Shown: positions 1 to 5,742 of the stretch, piece after piece
How positions within the stretch are numbered: the first letter of the stretch is position 1
Layout of the letters: the number at the start of each line of letters is the position of its first letter
NCBI GenBank assembly: GCA_024642645.1
Contig: JAHEAS010000085.1
Coordinates: forward strand, 1-9,231
Direction: 5' to 3'
DNA length: 9,231 bases
Origin: Saprospirales bacterium
GTDB taxonomy: Bacteria > Bacteroidota > Bacteroidia > Chitinophagales > Saprospiraceae
The notes under the pieces: generated by a model
What the model was told of the DNA's origin: nothing
What the model saw: the letters and a program-made list of their open reading frames with translations, nothing else
Database searches by the model: none
Program-made: the position numbers and the translations under genes

Positions 1-57
1 CACCCGCTTCAAAGGAAGTCCGCTGATTGGAATACCCACTGTTTCATTTTTACGCAT
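1..57 (-). CDS. Possible 5' end of an unidentified gene, cut by the window edge
   Basis: Reading the minus strand from an ATG at 55-57, the frame stays open for 19 codons to the window edge and begins MRKNETVGIPISGLPLKRV. I recognise no family in so short a piece. It would be divergent from the leucine tRNAs. The near-promoter sequence ATAGTTTG (minus strand, about 84-91) is one base short of the usual TAnnTTTG element. The plus strand is also open in one frame over 2-112, but that frame runs into the tRNA and has no visible start. Nineteen open codons can arise by chance, so this is a weak call. Confidence 0.28.
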   Translation of the reverse strand, partial: MRKNETVGIPISGLPLKRV

Positions 58-65
58 CCAATTCA

Positions 66-94
66 TTGACAATCAGCAATTTGCAAACTATTTA
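66..94 (+). promoter_or_regulatory. Possible promoter of the tRNA-Leu pair
   Basis: TTGACA at 66-71 is followed after 17 bases by TATTTA at 89-94, a fair match to a housekeeping -35/-10 pair. The second box ends only 3 bases before the mature tRNA 5' end at 98, which would give a transcript with almost no leader or a start inside the tRNA. It does not match the Bacteroidota TAnnTTTG element. The tRNAs may instead be read from a promoter further left, outside the window. Confidence 0.28.
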
Positions 95-97
95 GAG

Positions 98-180
98 GCC
101 GAAGTGGCGGAATGGTAGACGCGCTGGATTCAAAATCCAGTATAGGCAACTATGTGTGGGTTCGAGTCCCACCTTCGGTA
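98..180 (+). tRNA. tRNA-Leu, anticodon CAA
   Basis: A class II tRNA of 83 bases. The acceptor stem is GCCGAAG (98-104) with CTTCGGT (173-179), the first pair being G-T, and the discriminator base is A180. The anticodon stem is CTGGA/TCCAG (124-128, 136-140) and the loop TTCAAAA places CAA at 131-133, decoding UUG. The long variable arm has an ATAG/CTAT stem (142-145 with 150-153), as expected for leucine. The T arm is GTGGG/CCCAC around TTCGAGT (156-172). The CCA end is not encoded, so it must be added after transcription. Confidence 0.97.
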
Positions 181-195
181 CCCTTTAACAAGGAA

Positions 196-238
196 AAAGG
201 AAAAAGTGGGAAACCACGGACTCCACACTCTTTCCTTT
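196..238 (+). terminator. Hairpin between the two tRNA-Leu genes, possible terminator or processing signal
   Basis: Bases 196-210 pair with 223-238 in a stem of about 14 pairs with one A-C mismatch (204/230) and one bulged A (225), around a 12-base loop. The sequence TTTAAACTTTTT follows, so an intrinsic terminator is possible after the first tRNA. A competing pairing exists: AAGGAAAAAGT at 197-207 is perfectly complementary to ACTTTTTCCTT at 241-251. Inside, GTGG-GAAA-CCAC (206-217) can fold as a small tetraloop hairpin. Which fold forms, and whether it stops transcription, cannot be told from sequence. Confidence 0.42.
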
Positions 239-260
239 AAACTTTTTCCTTCTCAAGCAT

Positions 261-344
261 TCGGGGATGGTGGAATTGGTAGACACGCAGGTCTCAGAAG
301 CCTGTGGCAGCAATGCCGTGAGAGTTCAAGTCTCTTTCCCCGAA
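261..344 (+). tRNA. tRNA-Leu, anticodon CAG
   Basis: A second class II tRNA of 84 bases, 80 bases after the first. The acceptor stem is TCGGGGA (261-267) with TCCCCGA (337-343), with discriminator A344. The anticodon stem is 288-292 with 300-304, closing on a T-G pair, and the loop CTCAGAA puts CAG at 295-297, decoding CUG. The variable arm is GGCA/TGCC around GCAA (306-317). The T arm is 320-336 around TTCAAGT, with a terminal G-T pair. CCA is not encoded. A T-rich stretch (347-355) without a clear hairpin follows and may mark the transcript end. Confidence 0.96.
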
Positions 345-422
345 CTTCTTTTTTAGTAACAGCATACCTGTATTTTCTTTTAAAACTTCCTGCTCCGAAT
401 GAATTTTAGCACACCTGCCTTA

Positions 423-1112
423 TCAGGATAATAATTCGTGCATCACCTTTTCTATACCTGTTGTCGCATTTTCTGAAAACACTCTTAAGTTAATCATCCT
501 GCGAAATTCATGGCTAATAGCTGGTTTCGGGTCAACATAATAAATAGGGATGCCAGGCACAGCATAGCCAACCAGTCCAGCAGCAGGGTACACTTGCATA
601 GAAGTCCCAACAATCAGGACGATATCGGCCTCATCAACCAGGTCTGCAGCTTGGTCAAGCTTGGGGACTTCTTCTCCAAACCAAACAATGTGCGGTCGAA
701 GCTGGCTACCTTTTTCACAATGGTCACCTAAATATAAATCCACGTCGCAGGGGTAAATCAAGTGAGGATGGGCGGTGCTCTGTGATTTCAGGAGTTCTCC
801 ATGCAAGTGAACAACCTTTGAGCTGCCTGCCCGTTCATGCAGGTCGTCCACATTTTGGGTTATGATATCTACATCAAAATGCTTTTCCAACTCCACCAGC
901 GCTAAATGTCCAGCATTGGGCGAAACTTCCAATAATCGCCTGCGACGTGCATTGTAGAATTCTAGCACTAGGGTAGGGTTGCGCTCCCAGCCTTCTGGCG
1001 ATGCTACTTCCATGATGTCATGGTTTTCCCAAAGGCCATTGCTGTCACGAAAGGTTGAAATACCACTTTCAGCGCTCATGCCTGCGCCAGTTAGCACGAC
1101 TATTTTTTTCAT
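423..1112 (-). CDS. cobB: Sir2-family NAD-dependent protein deacylase (sirtuin, CobB/SIRT5-like)
   Basis: A 229-residue cytoplasmic sirtuin that would remove acyl groups from lysines while consuming NAD+. The NAD-binding motif GAGMSAESGISTFRD lies at residues 9-23, TQNVDDLHERAG at 85-96, the catalytic histidine is H104 in HLHGEL, WFGEEVP follows at 144-150, and GTSMQVYPA at 169-177. Y53 and R56 in the segment YNARRR correspond to the Tyr/Arg pair that in SIRT5 and E. coli CobB accepts acidic acyl groups such as succinyl; desuccinylase activity is therefore an inference. The small zinc module keeps only two cysteines (C122, C132) instead of the usual four. The start is set by the Rossmann strand, which begins at residue 3. 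The gene lies 48 bases after the SWIM gene with no TAnnTTTG element between, so it is probably co-transcribed with it. Confidence 0.93.
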   Translation of the reverse strand: MKKIVVLTGAGMSAESGISTFRDSNGLWENHDIMEVASPEGWERNPTLVLEFYNARRRRLLEVSPNAGHLALVELEKHFDVDIITQNVDDLHERAGSSKVVHLHGELLKSQSTAHPHLIYPCDVDLYLGDHCEKGSQLRPHIVWFGEEVPKLDQAADLVDEADIVLIVGTSMQVYPAAGLVGYAVPGIPIYYVDPKPAISHEFRRMINLRVFSENATTGIEKVMHELLS

Positions 1113-1160
1113 GGCGGAATGATTGAATTGATAGTTTTTTATTCCCCTTCCCAGAAAACA

Positions 1161-2843
1161 TTACAGGAGAATCTCGTCCTCCATGTAGAAACGCCGCTTA
1201 GGGAAAGCTGCTTTAATGGTTAAAAACAATTGCTCTGCAAAAGTACTAGCGCCTAATTTGTGCAGGTGTTCAAACACCACTCGCATTCGTTTCGATGCTT
1301 TTAGTCCAAGGTGGTTGGTCAGGTAAGCTTTCAGCAGTTTTTCGTAGAGTTGAAAAGTATCTGTTGGTTTCTTTTTTAGCAAAAAATGGTCAAAGTTGGC
1401 CAATAAGTCCAGTGATTGCTGCTCATCAAGCAAGCCAAGCAATTCATCCAATTTGCCCTCCCTGCCAAGGATAGTGGCAATGGTGGAGAAATTTTGGCGG
1501 TAATCGTATCGGGCTACGAGGTCAGCTAGTAGCTTTTTTACGAAGTTTTGCCAGTTGCCTTTGTAGTTTGCTTGGCATTTGTCGTAAAAATCGAAGTTTC
1601 GGGTTTCCAGAAATTTTTGTCGGGAAATAACGGCGATGGTCTCGGCCTTGCCTTCCACCTGTGCGATTTGGAGCAGAATAGATTCCAGCCGCACTTTTAA
1701 TTGCTCGTCTTGAATGAGCCGGTGCCCTTTTTCCACCAATGCTTTTACTTTTCGAAAATCGCCGGAAGGCTCCAAAGCATCCAGCAAATGTTCCAGTTTT
1801 TTAGGCTCCGAGAGGCAATCCAGAGTGAAAGTTTCTGCTTCGGATTTCATGCCGGGGTTTTCGAGCATATCCAGCTTTACCAGCAACAGTTGAGCGCGGT
1901 AGCGAGGGTCTATTTTTGTCCTTTCTAGTTCATGGTCAATAGCTTGCAGCACTTGCTGCGCAATGTCTTCGTCCTTGGCCAATGCGACCCAGACTTGGAG
2001 TAGTTGCCCTGAAAGTAGATTCAAGCGATAGGCTGGTCGGTTAAATTCTGACTCGCAAAACTGCCTGATTTCTGCTTGCAAATCCGGAGGGATGGGAAGC
2101 GAGGCCAGTTTTTCGATTTTGCCAAAAGCGACCATGATTTGTTCGGGCAAGGAGCTATCCTCTTTGTCCAGTTTATTCAAAATAGGTGAAAAACGGCCAA
2201 CGATAGCCGCCAACATGGCCCATGACTCCGCAAAATGCTCCAAGGCCATGGCGTCATCGGCTTGGCCAAGCAATTCTTCCAGGATTTTTTGGAGCTGTGA
2301 TACGCCAGCTGAACTGATTTTATCATTGGCCTTTCGAAAAGTTTTTATGGCAGCGTCCAGTACCTGCCCAAATTTTTCCCTATTGTCACTCAACGCTACT
2401 TTGGCTGCAAACTTGGTTCGGAGGGCTAACGAAAACGGTTTGTTTGTCCTTGCAAAATTGCGAACAAACCCTTCCAGTTCCTCCTGCGTGACACTGTCCA
2501 ATATGGCGTTGATGGTGAGTTTCTGGTAAGAAAAAGCCTTGGTTCGCTTATTTTGATTTGGCTGGCGCACCGTTTCGGAAAGCTGCCGACGAAGCAGGAG
2601 CAGCCCTGCTGCGACATGGCCGCACATGCGCTCCCGTTCAAACTCGTCACAATCGCAGGAGCAGGCCTTCACCCGTGATGGGCTAATCTGCATTTCCACT
2701 TCGAACCCATTCACATTGGCTATCCACAGATGCCGTTCGTTTTCGGACAACTGTGCAACCTTGCCTTCTTCCAATAACTTTTCGCCAACGACCAAGTGCT
2801 GTTCGCTGAGTTCAAGTTCAAGATTTTTTAATAAAAAGTTCAA
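1161..2843 (-). CDS. SWIM zinc-finger domain protein
   Basis: A 560-residue protein with an N-terminal SWIM domain: residues about 15-50 match the lead-in strands, and the zinc ligands fit CxCx8CxH as C63, C65, C74, H76, with an extra C61. SWIM fingers are thought to bind DNA or protein. Residues from about 105 to 560 are charged, largely helical sequence with helical-repeat character and no recognised catalytic motif. In many bacteria SWIM proteins sit beside or are fused to SNF2 helicases; none is visible here. The start is TTG (2841-2843): the frame is closed by a stop further upstream, no ATG lies between, and the first internal methionine is residue 51, which would remove half of the SWIM domain. 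A promoter in 2884-2915 fits this start. Downstream is the sirtuin gene. Confidence 0.85.
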   Translation of the reverse strand: MNFLLKNLELELSEQHLVVGEKLLEEGKVAQLSENERHLWIANVNGFEVEMQISPSRVKACSCDCDEFERERMCGHVAAGLLLLRRQLSETVRQPNQNKRTKAFSYQKLTINAILDSVTQEELEGFVRNFARTNKPFSLALRTKFAAKVALSDNREKFGQVLDAAIKTFRKANDKISSAGVSQLQKILEELLGQADDAMALEHFAESWAMLAAIVGRFSPILNKLDKEDSSLPEQIMVAFGKIEKLASLPIPPDLQAEIRQFCESEFNRPAYRLNLLSGQLLQVWVALAKDEDIAQQVLQAIDHELERTKIDPRYRAQLLLVKLDMLENPGMKSEAETFTLDCLSEPKKLEHLLDALEPSGDFRKVKALVEKGHRLIQDEQLKVRLESILLQIAQVEGKAETIAVISRQKFLETRNFDFYDKCQANYKGNWQNFVKKLLADLVARYDYRQNFSTIATILGREGKLDELLGLLDEQQSLDLLANFDHFLLKKKPTDTFQLYEKLLKAYLTNHLGLKASKRMRVVFEHLHKLGASTFAEQLFLTIKAAFPKRRFYMEDEILL

Positions 2844-2883
2844 GGCAAAAATGGTTACTGGCCGTTTTGAAAATGCAAAACCT

Positions 2884-2915
2884 CAAAGGTAGGCGGCTTT
2901 GCGGTCTTTCTCAAA
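2884..2915 (-). promoter_or_regulatory. Promoter of the SWIM-sirtuin transcript
   Basis: On the minus strand, TTTG (2912-2915) is followed after 20 bases by TACCTTTG (2884-2891), a full match to the Bacteroidota -33/-7 pattern with usual spacing. Transcription would start near 2877, about 35 bases before the TTG start codon at 2843. This supports the TTG start, because no other initiation codon lies between. Confidence 0.65.
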
Positions 2916-2933
2916 CGAAAAACGCTACCTTTG
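2898..2933 (+). promoter_or_regulatory. Promoter of sixA and the downstream lipoprotein
   Basis: TACCTTTG at 2926-2933 matches the Bacteroidota -7 element and lies 25 bases before the ATG at 2959. The best upstream partner is TTTG at 2898-2901, 24 bases away, which is longer than the usual 19-21. The element is interleaved with the opposite-facing promoter of the SWIM gene. Confidence 0.5.
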
Positions 2934-2958
2934 GTTCTTCAAAAACTGATTAAGATAT

Positions 2959-3453
2959 ATGAAGACTTTCTACCTAGTGCGCCATGCGAAATCGAGTTGG
3001 GATAACCCCAAATTGCGTGATATTGAGCGCCCGCTGAACGAGCGGGGTTTAAACGATGCACCTTTTATGGCCAAATTGATGCGGAGCAAGGGGGTTAAAC
3101 CAGATTTATTGGTCACCAGCCCAGCTATTCGGGCGCTCACCACTGCAGCCTACTTCAAAAATGAATTAAGTGTGGAAGGTGAGGACCTTTGGGTCCGGGA
3201 TGAAATCTACGAGGCAATAACGAATACAATTGTGGATATTATCAACACATTACCGGAAGATTGCGGGACGGCCATGATTTTTGGTCATAACCCCACGTTC
3301 ACAAATGTGGCCAACCTGTTTTCTGATAAATTCATTGACAATATCCCAACCTGTGGTGTGGTTTGCGTCAAATCTGAAGCTGCTTCATGGCCTGAAGTTT
3401 CGAGTGAAAATTCAGAAGTAGTGGCAACGTTTTTCCCAAAGGATTTCATTTAA
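2959..3453 (+). CDS. sixA: SixA-like phosphohistidine phosphatase (histidine phosphatase superfamily)
   Basis: A 164-residue cytoplasmic protein of the histidine phosphatase superfamily, close in size to SixA, which removes phosphate from phosphohistidine in phosphotransfer proteins. The catalytic motif is LVRHA with H9 as the expected phospho-acceptor and R8. SPAIRALTTA (residues 54-63) supplies the second arginine, R58. DEIYEA (81-86) carries the acidic residues, and the second histidine is H110 in FGHNPTF. The physiological substrate cannot be read from the sequence; a two-component regulator and kinase lie nearby but are not evidence of a partnership. The DUF4296-like lipoprotein starts 12 bases after the stop, so the two are probably co-transcribed. 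The ATG start is placed just before the first strand of the fold. Confidence 0.88.
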   Translation: MKTFYLVRHAKSSWDNPKLRDIERPLNERGLNDAPFMAKLMRSKGVKPDLLVTSPAIRALTTAAYFKNELSVEGEDLWVRDEIYEAITNTIVDIINTLPEDCGTAMIFGHNPTFTNVANLFSDKFIDNIPTCGVVCVKSEAASWPEVSSENSEVVATFFPKDFI

Positions 3454-3465
3454 CTTTTTGGAACT

Positions 3466-3804
3466 ATGAATTGGAGTTTAACTTTTTTTTGGCTTTGTTT
3501 ATCATTCGCGGGTTGTATGTCCCACCAATCGGAAACATTTCCAATTTCCGAAGAAAAACTAGAAAAAGTAATGACGGATGCACACATCGCAGAATCCGCT
3601 GTATCAGGACTTCCGAATGGATTAAAAAAGGACAGCGTGGCCAATTTATACTATGACCAAATAGCTGAGATTTACAAAATTGACCGGGAAACGATAGATA
3701 CTTGCATTGCAATCCTTCAGCGAAACCCTGAGTTGACAAGCGAAATTTATGGTAAGATGTCAGAAGCACTGGAAAAAAAATTGCTTGGAAAAACAATTGA
3801 ATGA
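3466..3804 (+). CDS. Small DUF4296-like lipoprotein
   Basis: A 112-residue protein with a short hydrophobic signal segment (residues 3-16) ending in FAGC, with C17 as the likely lipidated cysteine; the position -3 residue is Phe rather than the more usual Leu. The mature part is helical and acidic, and the pattern 'EEKLEKVMTDAHIAES' followed by a Tyr/Asp-rich helix resembles DUF4296, a family known from Bacteroidota whose function is unknown. It would sit on a membrane facing the periplasm. It follows sixA by 12 bases. Overlapping frames on both strands are open but lack such features. The DUF4296 call is from pattern memory, not a search. Confidence 0.75.
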   Translation: MNWSLTFFWLCLSFAGCMSHQSETFPISEEKLEKVMTDAHIAESAVSGLPNGLKKDSVANLYYDQIAEIYKIDRETIDTCIAILQRNPELTSEIYGKMSEALEKKLLGKTIE

Positions 3805-3880
3805 AAAAATTGAACGACCAAATATTCTTTAGTTTACAATTTCTTAATACTCGAAATCAAGTCTACGGCAAAGGTTAGGT

Positions 3881-3888
3881 TAATTTTG
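3881..3888 (+). promoter_or_regulatory. Likely -7 element for the response regulator-kinase pair
   Basis: TAATTTTG matches TAnnTTTG and lies 26 bases before the ATG at 3915. I see no TTG element at the expected distance upstream, so this is a one-sided match. The 110-base gap after the lipoprotein stop also argues for an independent promoter here. Confidence 0.42.
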
Positions 3889-3914
3889 CCCTTGTTTTAA
3901 AAATTCATTACTAC

Positions 3915-4601
3915 ATGGAAGGCAAAAAGATTTTGATTGTTGACGACGAGCCAGACATTTTGGAGATACTCTCTTATAATTTGCGAAAGGAGGGTTATCT
4001 AGTGGAGACAGCGAACAATGGAGAGGAGGGACTCAAGAAAGCCAGTGAAGTAATGCCTGACTTGATTATCTTGGACATCATGATGCCCCAAATGGATGGG
4101 GTGGAAGTATGCAGAAATATTAGGAACCAACGTGTGTTTGACAATACGTTAATCGCATTTTTGACCGCAAGGGAAGAAGATTATTCCCAAATAGCTGCCT
4201 TAGATGTTGGGGGTGACGACTACATCACGAAGCCCATAAAACCCCGGGTACTGATGAGCCGGGTAAAAGCATTGATGCGACGCAACTTGAAAACAGAAGC
4301 AGAAAACGAAGCATCCAATCAAACAATCATTGGTGATTTGGTCATCGATAAAGAACGTTTTCGAGTGATGCAATCTGGTGTGGAGGTGGAACTGGCCAAA
4401 AAGGAATTTGAACTACTGCATTTGCTGGCCTCTAAGCCTGGGAAAGTATTTACCAGAGATGAAATTTTTAATAAAATTTGGGGAGCGGATGTAATAGTTG
4501 GCACCCGAACCATTGACGTTCATATCCGTAAATTGCGAGAAAAACTTGGCGATGATTACATCAAAACCATCAAAGGAATTGGGTACCGATATGAATTTTG
4601 A
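3915..4601 (+). CDS. OmpR/PhoB-family response regulator transcription factor
   Basis: A 228-residue DNA-binding response regulator. The receiver domain covers residues 5-122, with acidic residues D10 and D11, phospho-acceptor D54 in LDIMMP, T84 and K106 in ITKP. The winged-helix output domain covers about 138-228 and ends with the recognition region TRTIDVHIRKLREKLG and the wing GIGYRYEF. When phosphorylated by its kinase it should bind promoter DNA as a dimer. The segment AFLTAREEDYSQIAA in the receiver is characteristic of the widely conserved Bacteroidota regulator often annotated PhoB, but phosphate control is not shown by this sequence. Its last 11 bases overlap the histidine kinase gene, which points to coupled translation. 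Confidence 0.95.
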   Translation: MEGKKILIVDDEPDILEILSYNLRKEGYLVETANNGEEGLKKASEVMPDLIILDIMMPQMDGVEVCRNIRNQRVFDNTLIAFLTAREEDYSQIAALDVGGDDYITKPIKPRVLMSRVKALMRRNLKTEAENEASNQTIIGDLVIDKERFRVMQSGVEVELAKKEFELLHLLASKPGKVFTRDEIFNKIWGADVIVGTRTIDVHIRKLREKLGDDYIKTIKGIGYRYEF

Positions 4602-5739
4602 GACTGAAATTGCTGCTCATACACCTGAGACAGCATCCAATTCTGGTTTCCGCACTGGCTTATCGAGTGATATCCTCCAACTTAGGCAACTGAAAAATCC
4701 AACGCCCAACCAAATCGTTTTGGCTTCTTCACTTGGGGTTTCTGCGTTTTCAACTATTTTTTTGGCACTTCTAAATTTAGTACAACATGCCAACTTCAGT
4801 TGGTGGATGGTATTGCTTACAGGTGCTTCTACTTTTATTATCTGCTTCGTAATCTTTCGTTTTTACCTCCTTCAATACGTTCAGCGTAAAATCAAAGTGA
4901 TTTACAAGAGTATTCACAAACATAAGCTTGCCAATACTGAAAAAAAGGGCTTCGAAAACCTGTTGAGCACAAAACTGGATGATGTCGAAAAAGAAGTAGA
5001 AGAATGGGCTGCCCTGCAAGAAAAGGACGCCGAAAAACTAAATACTTGGCAAGCCTACCGCAGGAAGTTCCTGGGCGATATTTCACACGAGCTAAAAACG
5101 CCGATATTTAATATCCAAGGATACCTTGAAACACTCATCGAGGGAGGGTTGGAAGACGAAAACATCAACCGAAACTACCTTGCCAGAGCAGCAAAAAACG
5201 TTGATAGGTTAAATACCATCGTCGAAGATTTGGAGTCCATTTCTCGCTTGGAGTCTGGTGAAATGATTCTTGATATCCAACTATTCGACATCAAAACCCT
5301 GACGGAGGAAGTTTTCGAAGACCTAGAGTTCAGGGCAAAAGAGCGCAACATCCGCTTACAACTAAAGGCAGGTGCTGACCAGGGTTTCATGATTCGAGCA
5401 GACAGGGAATACATCCGTCAAGTGCTGACCAACCTTGTCAACAATTCAATCAAATATGGCAAAGAAGGCGGAACCACTAAAGTTAGTTTTTACGACATGG
5501 ACAGCAACGTGCTAATCGAAGTGGCCGACACCGGTATTGGGATTGCCAGCGAACATCTCAACCATCTTTTTGACCGTTTTTACCGGGTGGATAAAAGCCG
5601 CTCTCGGGAACAGGGAGGCTCAGGGCTTGGGCTATCCATTGTGAAACATATTGTGGAGGCGCACAAACAGACCATCAATGTTCGCAGTACAGCAGGCGTT
5701 GGGTCGACTTTTGGATTTACCCTTGAAAAGGCTCTTTAG
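4591..5739 (+). CDS. Membrane-bound sensor histidine kinase
   Basis: A 382-residue kinase, partner of the upstream regulator. Two membrane helices lie at about residues 42-64 and 71-93, separated by only a few residues, so there is almost no periplasmic sensor domain. A charged linker with coiled-coil character follows (about 97-158). The phospho-acceptor is H166 in FLGDISHELKTP. The ATPase domain shows the N box (NLVNNSIKYG, 281-290), G1 DTGIGI with D313, F box LFDRFYRV, and G2 GGSGLGLSIV (342-351). An in-frame TTG at 4498 lies deep inside the regulator gene; the ATG at 4591 is preferred because it gives the classic short overlap with the regulator stop. The stop is 3 bases from the end of the convergent zinc-ribbon gene. 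Confidence 0.94.
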   Translation: MNFETEIAAHTPETASNSGFRTGLSSDILQLRQLKNPTPNQIVLASSLGVSAFSTIFLALLNLVQHANFSWWMVLLTGASTFIICFVIFRFYLLQYVQRKIKVIYKSIHKHKLANTEKKGFENLLSTKLDDVEKEVEEWAALQEKDAEKLNTWQAYRRKFLGDISHELKTPIFNIQGYLETLIEGGLEDENINRNYLARAAKNVDRLNTIVEDLESISRLESGEMILDIQLFDIKTLTEEVFEDLEFRAKERNIRLQLKAGADQGFMIRADREYIRQVLTNLVNNSIKYGKEGGTTKVSFYDMDSNVLIEVADTGIGIASEHLNHLFDRFYRVDKSRSREQGGSGLGLSIVKHIVEAHKQTINVRSTAGVGSTFGFTLEKAL

Positions 5740-5742
5740 ATT

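Noticed and set aside
2..112. Plus-strand open frame from the left edge
   Set aside because: It has no visible start and its end lies inside the first tRNA, so a real gene end there is unlikely.
152..409. Plus-strand open frame of 85 residues
   Set aside because: It runs through both tRNA genes and the spacer; the tRNA folds explain the sequence.
2092..2529. Plus-strand open frame of 145 residues
   Set aside because: Antisense to the SWIM gene, no domain recognised, no promoter or start context.
423..2843. Sirtuin plus zinc-finger pair as a phage-defence module
   Set aside because: The sirtuin is a single-domain protein of the classic deacylase type with a complete deacylase motif set, not a defence-type Sir2 fusion, and no nuclease, TIR, Argonaute or phage gene is near.
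3464..3796. Minus-strand open frame of 110 residues opposite the lipoprotein
   Set aside because: The plus-strand gene has a signal segment, a lipidation cysteine and family-like sequence, and fits the sixA transcript.
4498..4590. Longer version of the histidine kinase starting at TTG 4498
   Set aside because: It would lie inside the DNA-binding domain of the regulator; the ATG at 4591 gives the normal short overlap.
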